Shown here: in pieces, positions 1-7,378 of the stretch | Layout: every line of letters begins with the position of its first letter | Position numbering within the stretch: position 1 is the first letter of the stretch | Source: JAAXIE01 sp965204245 | GTDB taxonomy: Bacteria > Chloroflexota > Dehalococcoidia > Lucifugimonadales > JAAXIE01 | Length of the DNA stretch: 64,000 bases | NCBI GenBank assembly: GCA_965204245.1 | Contig: CBDBED010000001.1 | Coordinates: 558,001 to 622,000 of the forward strand | Reading direction: 5' to 3' | The notes under the pieces: model-generated | Told to the model about the DNA's origin: nothing | The model's input: only the letters and a program-made list of their open reading frames with translations | The model's database searches: none | Program-made: the position numbers and the translations under genes

Positions 1-171
1 GCTGACGCTGATGGCACCGTGCAGGCCGAACTCTTCACGACCCTAGTTGATCCAGGTCTCCTGATGGACGACGACGGGTCCGCAATCGTGATCCACGAGA
101 ACCGCGATGACCACAACACCCAGCCTATCGGGGGAGCCGGAGGGCGCATCGCCTGCGGCGTGGTTAACTAG
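1..171 (+). CDS. Cu/Zn superoxide dismutase family protein, C-terminal 56 residues (5' end outside window)
   Basis: The frame is open from the first base to TAG at 169-171. The translation carries the hallmark C-terminal segment of Cu/Zn superoxide dismutases: a VIHENRDDHNTQP stretch, then GGAGGRIACGVV. In the family this part holds the last metal-site His loop, the second disulfide Cys and the active-site Arg (here in GGRIACG). The enzyme converts superoxide to peroxide and oxygen, usually outside the cytoplasmic membrane. The N-terminus, any signal peptide and the copper-binding HVH motif lie before the window and cannot be checked. The motif match is strong, but activity cannot be judged from this piece. 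Confidence 0.82.
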   Translation, partial: ADADGTVQAELFTTLVDPGLLMDDDGSAIVIHENRDDHNTQPIGGAGGRIACGVVN

Positions 172-266
172 GCGCCGTGCTCTACTCCAGCAACAGCGCC
201 CGCTCGATGGCTGACAAGTCGAGGCCATAGACGATTGCTGACTGGTCTTGCGCGACTAAGACCCTT

Positions 267-463
267 CCATTAGCAGGCTGTAGAAGACTATGATTCTTAG
301 GGTGCTGAAGTGGTAGGGAGCAAATCAGGTTGGGTTATGTTGTGCAGTGCAGGTGGGGAGGCACCGTATAGAGTGCAACTCCTCCCCACCCCAAAACGTC
401 GTTACTAGCCAACAATCGGCCACGTCGAAATATCTAGACTATTCTTCCGAAGCCTGCTAATGG
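267..463. repeat. Possible MITE-like segment bounded by 13-bp inverted repeats
   Basis: The ends 267-279 and 451-463 are perfect inverted copies of CCATTAGCAGGCT, about 197 bases apart outer to outer. A 10-bp GC-rich hairpin sits inside. I see no clear target-site duplication and no other copy in the window, so mobility is only a suggestion. Confidence 0.3.
352..390. terminator. Hairpin downstream of the SOD gene
   Basis: GGTGGGGAGG (352-361) pairs perfectly with CCTCCCCACC (381-390). An inner GCAC/GTGC pairing could tighten the loop. No U-tract follows (ccccaaaacg), so this is either a weak or factor-assisted terminator or a repeat element. Confidence 0.4.
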
Positions 464-578
464 GACCTCTAAGGAGGCTTCTAAGGGAGACATACAGTTT
501 GGCTGACCGGGGATACGGCAGGCGGAGCACGCAGAGTTTGCCAAGATAGCCACATTCAGCTGTGCCAAGGGAGGACAT

Positions 579-911
579 ATGGCAATATACAGGGTATTTT
601 CGGACTCCAAAGGAGAGAGTCATATTGAGGATCTAAGCTTGGCGGAGCACCCGGAGTTGGGCGCGCTGGTGAATGTGGCGGAGGTGCGGGTGCAGGAGTT
701 TGACGGGTCGCGGAACATGGACTATCACCCGCTGCCGGAGCGCAGGCTGATTGTGCATCTGTCGGGCGAGGTGGAGATCGGGACGAGCGACGGATCGAAG
801 CGAGTGCTGAAGGCTGGGGATATCCGGTTCATGGAGGATGTCACCGGCAAGGGGCATACGCATGTGGATTTGACGCCTTCGGCTGCGGTGTATGTGCTGC
901 TGAAGGACTGA
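579..911 (+). CDS. Small cupin-like protein
   Basis: A 110-residue soluble protein that probably forms one cupin beta-barrel. The central part (about residues 47-100) has the strand pattern of a cupin: a hydrophobic IVHLSGEVEIGTSDG hairpin typical of cupin motif 1, followed by LKAGDIRFMEDVTGKGHTHVD, which resembles motif 2 with its PGD turn and a GHTH metal-ligand-like pair. Motif 1 lacks the usual His-x-His, so metal binding is uncertain. A GGGAGG SD site lies 6-7 bases before the ATG. It is followed by a tiny zinc-ribbon gene and a sterol-reductase-like gene on the same strand. Substrate unknown. Confidence 0.72.
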   Translation: MAIYRVFSDSKGESHIEDLSLAEHPELGALVNVAEVRVQEFDGSRNMDYHPLPERRLIVHLSGEVEIGTSDGSKRVLKAGDIRFMEDVTGKGHTHVDLTPSAAVYVLLKD

Positions 912-973
912 GGGGCACTGGCACGGATAGTTGGAGCCGGACGGCGGGGGACTGCCGTGGGAAGCCCAAGGGA

Positions 974-979
974 TATAAT
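974..979 (+). promoter_or_regulatory. Putative -10 element (TATAAT) upstream of the zinc-ribbon mini-gene
   Basis: A consensus TATAAT lies 31 bases before the ATG at 1011. The -35 region is weak (GACTGC or ACTGCC around 950-956), so only the -10 is well supported. Confidence 0.4.
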
Positions 980-1010
980 GGTCGCCAACGTGAAATTAAT
1001 GTGAGGGGTC

Positions 1011-1163
1011 ATGCCGAGAACAGGAGAGGTATGCGACAGGCTCGGACTCTATGAGAGCGAGTGCGGACACACTCACCGCTTCGACGTGGGGGAGGCCTTC
1101 ACCGACTGTCACCGCTGCAACCGTCCCACCAACTGGACGTGGATAGGGTTGGACCGGGCGTAA
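1011..1163 (+). CDS. Small zinc-ribbon-like protein (50 aa)
   Basis: A 50-residue reading frame, ATG at 1011 to TAA at 1161-1163. It starts MPRTGEVCDRLGLYESECGH and later has FTDCHRCNRP and a final NWTWIG stretch. This matches the layout of small bacterial zinc-ribbon proteins that begin with P-x-T-G-E-x-C, carry a CGH and a CxxC knuckle, and end in a WT segment. Cys8, Cys18, Cys33 and Cys36 could bind zinc. Function is not known. The gene stands alone between the cupin-like gene and the sterol reductase, with a TATAAT upstream. Confidence 0.72.
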   Translation: MPRTGEVCDRLGLYESECGHTHRFDVGEAFTDCHRCNRPTNWTWIGLDRA

Positions 1164-1223
1164 TAGCCTTGGCCAAGGAGAAGGGGCCCGTGATGGAGAC
1201 CTCGGCAGAGGAGTTATCCCATC

Positions 1224-2363
1224 GTGGTTGACTGGCTTGGGATTGAGCACCTCTTTGAGCTTTCGTGGGTAGAGGCGATTGCGGGGTTTTTGACGCCGCT
1301 GGCGGTCTTCGCCGCGTTTTTCGTGGTGCAGGTCGTTCTGCCGGGACGGCGTGTGCCGGGGTATGTTATTGACGAGAAGACGGGAGAACCCCGGAGCTAC
1401 CGGCTGAACGGCATCCTAGTGTTTGCGGTTGCGGTGGTGGTGTGGGCCTTGGAGCTCACGGGGATGCCACGGGACTGGTTCTACAGGTCGTCGATATATG
1501 CGGTGGTCGGCGGGACGGCGGTGTGCTTTGTCTTTGCGATGGTGGCGGTGTTCAGCCAGCCGCGGGGCGAGATAAAGAACCCTATCGCGGCGTTCTGGAC
1601 GGGAAGGGCGCGGGAGTTCTCGTTTTTCAAGAACCGCTTCGACGTGAAGATGTACCTGTATGTCGTCGGCGGGACGATGCTGTCGTTGAACGCGTTGTCG
1701 GGAGCAGCGTACCACTATGGGGAGTTCGGGGAGGACTCCAATCCGGGGGTGTTCCTGTATGCCGGGTTCTTCACGTTCTATGTGCTGGATTATTTCGTCT
1801 TTGAGCGGGTGCAGCTATACACCTATGACCTGATCCATGAAAGGCTGGGCTTCATGCTGTTGTGGGGTGGGCTGGTGGTCTATGGATGGCTGTTCATCCT
1901 GCCCATGTGGGGCATGGCGGCCCATCCGGACCCGGGCTTCGGCACCGCATTGACATATGTGTGGCTGATTGGTGTCGCTGGGCTGTTTTTCTTGGGGTGG
2001 AGCATTTCGAGAGGGGCCAACCTGCAGAAGTACACCTTCAAGCGATGGCCGCAACGGAAGTTTCTGGGGATCATTGAACCCAAGTACATTGAAGTGGGCG
2101 ACCGCAAGATACTGTACAGTGGTCTGTGGGGTGTGGCGCGGCATTTCAATTACATGGGCGAGGGGTTCCTCTCGTTGTCAATTGCGCTGGTGTTCGGGCA
2201 TTTCGGGAACCCGTGGGCGTGGACTTATTTCGTGTTCATCGTGACTCTGTTCACCTTCCGGCAACGGGATGACGACAGGCATTGCGCCGAGAAATATGGG
2301 GCCGAGAAGTGGGCAGAGTATAAGATGCGTGTGAAGTACCGGATTTTCCCGGGCGTTTATTGA
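1224..2363 (+). CDS. ERG4/ERG24-family sterol reductase-like membrane protein
   Basis: A 379-residue polytopic membrane protein. The C-terminal third carries the signature of the ERG4/ERG24 (delta-14/C-24/7-dehydrocholesterol reductase) family: LYSGLWGVARHFNYMGE, then an RDDDRHCAEKYG segment, then an AEYKMRVKYRIFPGVY end, close to the conserved ending of eukaryotic sterol reductases. Known members reduce sterol double bonds with NADPH. About eight to nine hydrophobic segments are visible from residue 18 onward. The start is GTG at 1224, about 10 bases after GAGGAG; no in-frame ATG lies upstream. Bacterial homologues exist, but no sterol-pathway gene is in the window, so the substrate may be another isoprenoid or lipid. 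Confidence 0.85.
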   Translation: MVDWLGIEHLFELSWVEAIAGFLTPLAVFAAFFVVQVVLPGRRVPGYVIDEKTGEPRSYRLNGILVFAVAVVVWALELTGMPRDWFYRSSIYAVVGGTAVCFVFAMVAVFSQPRGEIKNPIAAFWTGRAREFSFFKNRFDVKMYLYVVGGTMLSLNALSGAAYHYGEFGEDSNPGVFLYAGFFTFYVLDYFVFERVQLYTYDLIHERLGFMLLWGGLVVYGWLFILPMWGMAAHPDPGFGTALTYVWLIGVAGLFFLGWSISRGANLQKYTFKRWPQRKFLGIIEPKYIEVGDRKILYSGLWGVARHFNYMGEGFLSLSIALVFGHFGNPWAWTYFVFIVTLFTFRQRDDDRHCAEKYGAEKWAEYKMRVKYRIFPGVY

Positions 2364-2479
2364 GAGGGGCGGCTTCCCGCTGGACGGGCGCTGGGGGCCA
2401 TGTTGACCCCTTGGGCTTGTCTGGGGTTAGGTTCAGGGCAGAGTCCAGTAATGGCACTTGCTGATGAAGGGAGATGGTC

Positions 2480-3241
2480 ATGCCGTTTTATGAGAGAGGG
2501 GACACTTGTATCTATTATGAGGAGGCGGGGTCGGGGTTCCCGCTGATGGTGATTCCAGGCGGAGGGCTGAACTCCACGGTGGCGGGGTTGAATACGCTGG
2601 CGCCCTTCAACCCGCTCAAGGTGTACAAGGACGACTTCCGGTGCATTGCTGCTGATTTGCGCAATGCCAATGGGGGCCAGTCCAGCGGGCCGGTGGAGAT
2701 TGACAGGCCTTGGGATGCTTACTCGGAGGACCAGCTTGGGCTGATGGACCATCTGGGCATCAAGGAGTTCTTGGTGATGGGGTTCTGCATTGGCGGGCCG
2801 ATGATCCACAACCTGTTCAGGCTGGCGCCAGAGCGGATTGTGGCGGCTGCGATGATGCAGCCCAGCGGGTTCAGACCGGAGATACCGGACGTTTTCTACC
2901 AGAACAACATCAAGGGATGGGGGCCGCCCCTTTGCGAGAGCCGACCTGAAATCACGATGGATATGGTGCATGACTTTTTGACGAGCATGTATACCAACCG
3001 GGCGGACTTCGTGTTCACGGTCTCGCGGGAATTTGTGCGGACGGTGCAGACGCCTCTGCTTATCGCGCCTGATGATGTGCCGGCGCATCCATACAAGGTC
3101 GCTATGGAGGTTGCCAGCCTTGCGCCGAACTCGGAGGTCACCATTTATCCATGGAAGGACACGCAGGAGCATATCGACGAGGTGGTGGCCCACGCGAAGC
3201 GTTTTTTGAAGACGCATGAACCGGTGGTTGCAGCGGCCTAA
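2480..3241 (+). CDS. Alpha/beta hydrolase with a cysteine nucleophile
   Basis: A 253-residue alpha/beta hydrolase. The N-terminal strand and oxyanion region (PLMVIPGGGLNST) and the nucleophile elbow GFCIGG near residue 103 are clear. The nucleophile is Cys, not Ser, as in dienelactone hydrolase. The probable acid is in LLIAPDDVPAHP and the His in DTQEHIDEVV near the end. Family members hydrolyse esters, lactones or C-C bonds of small metabolites. The ATG at 2480 is preferred over the ATG at 2474 because GAAGGGAG is then at the usual spacing. It stands alone; a GNAT remnant follows on the other strand. Confidence 0.82.
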   Translation: MPFYERGDTCIYYEEAGSGFPLMVIPGGGLNSTVAGLNTLAPFNPLKVYKDDFRCIAADLRNANGGQSSGPVEIDRPWDAYSEDQLGLMDHLGIKEFLVMGFCIGGPMIHNLFRLAPERIVAAAMMQPSGFRPEIPDVFYQNNIKGWGPPLCESRPEITMDMVHDFLTSMYTNRADFVFTVSREFVRTVQTPLLIAPDDVPAHPYKVAMEVASLAPNSEVTIYPWKDTQEHIDEVVAHAKRFLKTHEPVVAAA

Positions 3242-3254
3242 GGGTGCTGTGCGG

Positions 3255-3437
3255 CTAGCTCTGCTGCGCTCGCGGTGACTTCAGGATGGCGTAGAGGAGG
3301 ATATCTTGGGAGACTCCCCGCTTTAGCACGGCTTGGAGGAGGAGTCCTTCGCGCTTATATTCGAGTTTCTCCAAGACGCGTATGGATGCGCCGTTGGAAA
3401 GCTGGACGCGAGCTATAGCCGTGAGGGAGAGAGGAGT
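3255..3437 (-). pseudogene. GNAT acetyltransferase remnant (C-terminal fragment, no start)
   Basis: The reverse strand reads 60 codons between an in-frame TGA (3438-3440) and TAG (3255-3257). It contains SNGASIRVLEKLEYKREG, then LLLQAVLKRGVSQDILLYAIL, the C-terminal acetyl-CoA-binding region of RimJ/RimL-type GNAT acetyltransferases (N-x-A-S-x-R-V-L-E-K-L-G-F-x-x-E-G). The N-terminal two thirds are missing: I find no GNAT-like reading in any frame of 3438-3640. It is best read as a decayed gene. The family glycine after EKL is Glu here, consistent with loss of constraint. Confidence 0.7.
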
Positions 3438-3638
3438 TCATGGAGAAGGGGGAAGGAGAGGGATATCAGGCGATGTTGTGACGGTGGGACCAAGGCTACC
3501 TGGGCCTTTGGCAGTCTTCCGGTGGGGGGTGGCGGCTGTCGGATTGGGAAACTCAGCAGGGTTGCCGGGCTTGGTGGTGCGAGGTTGGTTTAGCTGAATG
3601 GCGATGATTTGACCGATCGCGAAGGTTCATGAGCGCGG
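3438..3638. other. Non-coding stretch beyond the GNAT remnant
   Basis: About 200 bases between the remnant and the TauE gene. The forward open frames at 3333-3593 and 3382-3597 have low-complexity Gly/Arg translations and no family features. I see no gene here. Confidence 0.5.
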
Positions 3639-4367
3639 CTAGGCGCGAACAATAAGCAATATTCCCGTAGCTATCAAGACGATTTCCACGATGATGGGGA
3701 AGGCGCCCACGGACACGCGCCGTACTATTAAGCTCCCTATGTATGCCCCCACGAAGGCGATGAGTCCAATGGACACGCCTATGATCAGAATACGCAACGT
3801 CAACAGGCCGTCGGCCCCATAAACTGCTAGGCGAGGGATTTGGGTGACTATGACGTTGAAGGACGATGTGCCGATGAAGGCGCCCGTGACCAAGCCATAT
3901 CCCAGATAGAAGGGGGCGAGCAGAGGCCCTACTGCTCCTACCATCCCGTTAAGGAACCCGGTAACCCCTCCGACCGGAGCGAACCAGCGCAATCCCACAC
4001 GCCTGCCCTTGCCCCACGGAGTGTGGCGGAACAGGACCACCAGCAAAATGATCCCCCCGAGCAACCGGGGAAGAATATCGGGAGGGGTTGCAATGAAGAC
4101 GATACTGCCCGCGATCACACCAGGAATGCCACCCAAGCACAACCAGCGGACCACTGGCCAAGAGATGTCGGACCAGTTGAAGTACATGCGGCCGACGGCG
4201 GCCAGGATCTGAGTGAAGGCCAAGGCGGTGATGGCATCGCGGGCGCCGATGGCCCAGATGAGGGCGGGCAGGGTGATGATGCCCCCGCCGATGCCCGCCA
4301 CTCCCGCCACGGTGAATCCGACGAGGGCCGAGCCCGCGACGATCATGAGGACGAGGGGGTCTTCCAC
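3639..4367 (-). CDS. TauE/SafE-family sulfite/organosulfonate exporter
   Basis: A 242-residue membrane protein with about seven or eight hydrophobic helices. It shows the TauE/SafE pattern: an N-terminal GFTVAGVAGIGGGIITLPAL motif near residues 17-36, and an internally related second half (VTGFLNGMVGAVGPLLAPFYL near 133-153). Members export sulfite, sulfoacetate or other small anions. The start is GTG, with GGGGG about 11 bases upstream. It is the last gene of a minus-strand operon after two cyclase-family genes, 31 bases behind the second, so it may export an acid product of those enzymes. That link is inference. Confidence 0.88.
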   Translation of the reverse strand: MEDPLVLMIVAGSALVGFTVAGVAGIGGGIITLPALIWAIGARDAITALAFTQILAAVGRMYFNWSDISWPVVRWLCLGGIPGVIAGSIVFIATPPDILPRLLGGIILLVVLFRHTPWGKGRRVGLRWFAPVGGVTGFLNGMVGAVGPLLAPFYLGYGLVTGAFIGTSSFNVIVTQIPRLAVYGADGLLTLRILIIGVSIGLIAFVGAYIGSLIVRRVSVGAFPIIVEIVLIATGILLIVRA

Positions 4368-4398
4368 TTAGGCGGAGACCCCCTTGGCAGGGCCTTGT

Positions 4399-5241
4399 CT
4401 ATTCCTCAACGGCGATGAAGCGGCAGGGGGAGGCACCGCCTTCCTTGATGAGCATGGGGAGGATGATCATCTTGACGCGGTTGGAGGTGAGTTGGTTGGC
4501 GTTGACCAAGCATTTGCAGATGGCGATGGTCTTGATAACTAGATCGCGGTAGCCGCCGAGGCCCACCGACGGGGGAGCAGGGGAGAAGACGCCTGGGGGA
4601 AGGTCCATGAGGCGTTCGCGGGCCTCAGCCGAGGGCCATGGCTTGGGACGGGGAACGATGCGCTCGGGGCCGATGGACCATGCATAGCCTTGGTAGGCGG
4701 GGGTCATGATGAGGGCGGCGTCGGTCATGAAGACGCCGCTCTTCTTTTCCTCCATGATTTCGGCCATGCGCAGGCAAGCCTCGTAGCTCCATGATGGCGA
4801 GTAAACGCAGTAGTCGTTGCCCAGTGCGAAGGCTTTCTCGGTGGTGGCCCAACTTGTACGCACCAGCACGTCGTCGCCCTCGCGGTAGTCGGCTTGGGCC
4901 ACGGCAGCATCGATTTCCTCGGCGGTGATGATGTGCTGGTCCTCGCCGGGGACGTCAAGCACAACTGTGTCACGTAGTATGAGACGTTCCAGAGGCACTT
5001 CGTCGAGGCGCCACTTGTAGATGTTGCCTTCGCGCAGGGGACCGCGGCGGTGGGGTGAGCCTTGGTAGGGCGTCATGAAGGGGCTGCCCGATTCGTCGTC
5101 GATCTTCAGGTGAGTCATGCGTACGCCGTTGACGTCATAGAACATGTACTCGTGGAAGCTGACGGAGCAGTTGGGCGTGGCTAAGATTTCCCCGTAGCCG
5201 GCGCCTTCCCAGATGGGCATCGACAGGTCTACGAAACGCAT
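4399..5241 (-). CDS. Cyclase-family (kynurenine-formamidase-like) protein, degenerate metal motif
   Basis: A 280-residue member of the cyclase family (PF04199), which hydrolyses amides or lactones. Support comes from the N-terminal VDLSMPI, the mid-protein LERLILRDTVVLDVPGEDQHIITAEEIDAA block, the GDDVLVRTSW strand and a closing C-terminal strand. The family metal motif HxGTHxDxPxH is not intact: the aligned part reads MTHLKIDDESGSPFMTPYQGSPH. The start at 5241 is set by a textbook SD (TAAGGAGGT, complement of 5246-5254); a longer frame to 5334 would overlap the upstream gene. Both cyclase genes and TauE form an operon; the SD lies directly before the upstream gene's stop. Substrate unknown. 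Confidence 0.82.
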   Translation of the reverse strand: MRFVDLSMPIWEGAGYGEILATPNCSVSFHEYMFYDVNGVRMTHLKIDDESGSPFMTPYQGSPHRRGPLREGNIYKWRLDEVPLERLILRDTVVLDVPGEDQHIITAEEIDAAVAQADYREGDDVLVRTSWATTEKAFALGNDYCVYSPSWSYEACLRMAEIMEEKKSGVFMTDAALIMTPAYQGYAWSIGPERIVPRPKPWPSAEARERLMDLPPGVFSPAPPSVGLGGYRDLVIKTIAICKCLVNANQLTSNRVKMIILPMLIKEGGASPCRFIAVEE

Positions 5242-5254
5242 TTGGAATACCTCC

Positions 5255-6034
5255 TTACTCCTCGATGGCGACGACGCGGCAGGTGGAGCCCACTCCCCGG
5301 ATGAGGGCCAAAGGCCCGACGATGATGCGGACACGTTTTTCCTGGATGGCGACGCAGTTGATGAGGCGCTTGACGGTCATGATCCCGGCTGAAGCCAGCG
5401 CGATAGCTGCGCCAAGGTCGGCTGCTGCTTTCTCTGGCGTGTAGGAGCGAATGTAGCCCGCTGCCTTGTCCGAGGGCCACGGGTCAGGCCGGGGCGCGAT
5501 GGGGAACCACTCGGGGATGAGGTGCTCTTGGGGCATGGCAATGACGGCCGTGTCGGTGAGAACGAGGTCATTGCCGTTGGCCCGCATGCGGGAGGCCATG
5601 TGCTGGGCGCTGGCCTCGGAGAGGTATGGGGAGCCGACCATGTACTTGGAGCCGGGACGCTCGTGGAGGTCTTTGTCGCCCCAGCCGGTGCGAATGAGCA
5701 GGGCATCGCCGTAGCGGACATCAGCGGCATGCCAAGCAGCATCGACATCGGCGGCGGTTATTTCTCCGTCGTCGGGGCCTCCATTCTTGGGGAGGTCGAG
5801 GACTGCGGTCTCGCGAAGAGTGAGTCGCTCTAGTTCGACCTCGTGGAGGCGGGGTGTCTTGCGAGTCTCGGCGAATTGGGAGGGAAGGGTCAGGCAAGTG
5901 CCAGCCTCAATGCCTAGGGAGAAGCCTTTCAGAGGATGGCCACCGGGAGCCACGATGAAAGGCGTGGCAGTGGGGAACACCTCATCCGCCATGTGCTCGT
6001 GATTCAGGGGCATGGTGAGTTCAATCAGTTGCAT
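5255..6034 (-). CDS. Cyclase-family protein, paralogue of the next gene
   Basis: A 259-residue cyclase-family (PF04199) protein related to the gene at 4399-5241 over its whole length. Shared landmarks are IELTMPL at the start, LERLTLRETAVLDLPKNGG, GEITAADVDAAW, GDALLIRTGW and the C-terminal KRVRIIVGPLALIRG...CRVVAIEE. The canonical metal ligands appear lost: where the family has HxGTHxDxPxH this protein reads IEAGTCLTLPSQF. It is the first gene of the minus-strand operon. Two linked paralogues with different remaining residues suggest a heteromeric enzyme or new chemistry, but this is inference. Confidence 0.8.
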   Translation of the reverse strand: MQLIELTMPLNHEHMADEVFPTATPFIVAPGGHPLKGFSLGIEAGTCLTLPSQFAETRKTPRLHEVELERLTLRETAVLDLPKNGGPDDGEITAADVDAAWHAADVRYGDALLIRTGWGDKDLHERPGSKYMVGSPYLSEASAQHMASRMRANGNDLVLTDTAVIAMPQEHLIPEWFPIAPRPDPWPSDKAAGYIRSYTPEKAAADLGAAIALASAGIMTVKRLINCVAIQEKRVRIIVGPLALIRGVGSTCRVVAIEE

Positions 6035-6075
6035 TGATGCGCCTCCAAACGGCGGAGTAGGGTTGGTGCGGACAT

Positions 6076-6081
6076 ACTATA
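6076..6081 (-). promoter_or_regulatory. Putative -10 (TATAGT) for the cyclase-tauE operon
   Basis: On the reverse strand TATAGT lies about 42 bases before the ATG at 6034. The -35 region is weak (ATTTTC/TTTTCC near 6099-6105). It is the best promoter candidate in the divergent region 6035-6296. Confidence 0.35.
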
Positions 6082-6226
6082 CCTGAGAGCAGGTGCGAGG
6101 AAAATCGAAATGGTCTGTCAGTTGGATGTTGGCAGACCGCAACGAGGAACCGCGGCGGATCATTGAGTGTGACGCTAATAACCTAGTTATGGCCGTGGAA
6201 ATCGATTACAAAAGGGTTACTGGGCG

Positions 6227-6255
6227 TTGACTTACTAATACCAAAGTATTAGTAT
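6227..6255 (+). promoter_or_regulatory. Sigma-70-type promoter with a 20-bp palindrome in the spacer
   Basis: TTGACT (6227-6232), 17 bases, then TAGTAT (6250-6255). The spacer and -10 hold an inverted repeat, ACTAATAC (6234-6241) and GTATTAGT (6246-6253), with a 4-base centre. A regulator bound there would overlap the -35/-10 interval, as for many repressors and MerR-type activators. It lies 42 bases upstream of the response-regulator ATG. Confidence 0.65.
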
Positions 6256-6296
6256 CGGGTTAAGCCTCTTACTTCTTATGTTTGGAGACCAAAGCG

Positions 6297-6974
6297 ATGA
6301 AGGTGGTTATCGCCCACCGTAATGCTGCTACCGGTCATGGCTTAGCGCTGCTGCTGGCCAAGTATGGTGATTTCAATGTGGTGGCAGAGGTCTCCGATGC
6401 TTCTATGATCGTCGACAGCGTCACTGCAAACAGTCCCGACCTTCTTCTCGTGGACTCCGAGTTCCCAAACATTGACTTGGACGACACTATCCGCGAGGTG
6501 AAGCAGGTTGGTGGTGAGATCGCGGTGGCAGTGATTGCCGGTTCAGAGGACTGGTCTCTGCTGGACTCCTCAATGCGAGCTGGGGCGACATCCTTCATAT
6601 CGATGAAGACGGACCCGGAACAACTGGCGCTGTCGCTACGTTTAGCGGGCGACGGACATGTACTGGTGTCCACCCCTCTCGTTGCCTCTCTTTCTGACCT
6701 CTTCAGGAGTGATGAGGGCTTGGGGAAAGAAGGCGACTCACAGCAGGGACACGACCTGTCGCAGAGGGAGTTGGAGATTCTTCAATTGGTGGCCCAAGGC
6801 TCCACCAATGCGGAGATTGCCGAGGAATTGGTGATTGCCGAGAACACGGTGAAAGTGCACATGCGCAACATTCTCGGCAAGTTGCAGCTGCGGAACCGCC
6901 AGCAGGCAGCCGCCTACGCCCTGCAGTCCGGTATAGTGCGCGACCTCACGCTCCCGTCCTTCAACGTGAGTTAG
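6297..6974 (+). CDS. NarL/FixJ-type response regulator with atypical receiver
   Basis: A 225-residue protein: receiver domain (about 1-120), linker, and a LuxR-type helix-turn-helix (about 155-215, LSQRELEILQLVAQGSTNAEIAEEL then ENTVKVHMRNILGKL). The HTH is canonical. The receiver keeps the phospho-acceptor-like Asp in LLLVDSEFPN, but the paired acidic residues that normally hold Mg2+ after the first strand are replaced (VVIAHRNAATG). The conserved Lys near residue 103 is also out of register. It may work without phosphorylation. The start is the ATG at 6297, with GGAG 9 bases upstream; a TTG at 6282 is less likely. No histidine kinase is adjacent. It may control the divergent cyclase operon or itself. 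Confidence 0.88.
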   Translation: MKVVIAHRNAATGHGLALLLAKYGDFNVVAEVSDASMIVDSVTANSPDLLLVDSEFPNIDLDDTIREVKQVGGEIAVAVIAGSEDWSLLDSSMRAGATSFISMKTDPEQLALSLRLAGDGHVLVSTPLVASLSDLFRSDEGLGKEGDSQQGHDLSQRELEILQLVAQGSTNAEIAEELVIAENTVKVHMRNILGKLQLRNRQQAAAYALQSGIVRDLTLPSFNVS

Positions 6975-7378
6975 GCCCCAGACTGGCAAGCAGACCCGTG
7001 TCTTCAGACATGTAGTCTTGCGGCGGTCATCATGATGTGTCCCGCGACCCACGATGGGTGCTTGCAAGAGTATCGGAGGGACGGGGTGGTGGTAGAGGCA
7101 AATGTAGACGATACCCATGTAGAACAGATGGATTAATCCGGCCTACTCCATAGGTATCTATACACAACCGTAAGAAATAGTACGCATGCAATCCCTCGAA
7201 TAGTCGGTTTGGGTCTGTTGCGGGTGCTTAGTGGTCGGTAATCTGGTAATTGAGGCGCAAAGAGCCTGAGAATGTCCAGGGCAAGGACCGGCGTAGAGTC
7301 TCCGGCCCGGGGCCCCAAGTGGCCCAAGTTCTGAGGTGAGGTGCCCTCGAGGAAACCCGCGACAAGGAGGAATATCCC
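6975..7378. other. Intergenic stretch before the Asp23 operon
   Basis: These 404 bases hold no gene I can support. Reverse frames over 6738-7118 and 7133-7924 run antisense to real genes. The last bases carry an AAGGAGG SD for the gene at 7379. No clear -35/-10 pair is visible. Confidence 0.5.

Larger units (their letters stand above)
172..578. other. Intergenic stretch with a strong hairpin and a flanking inverted repeat
   Basis: No convincing gene is seen in these 407 bases. They hold a perfect 10-bp hairpin (352-361 with 381-390) and a 13-bp inverted repeat, CCATTAGCAGGCT at 267-279 and its complement at 451-463, enclosing the hairpin. The small reverse-strand open frame at 405-623 has no coding character. 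Confidence 0.6.
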
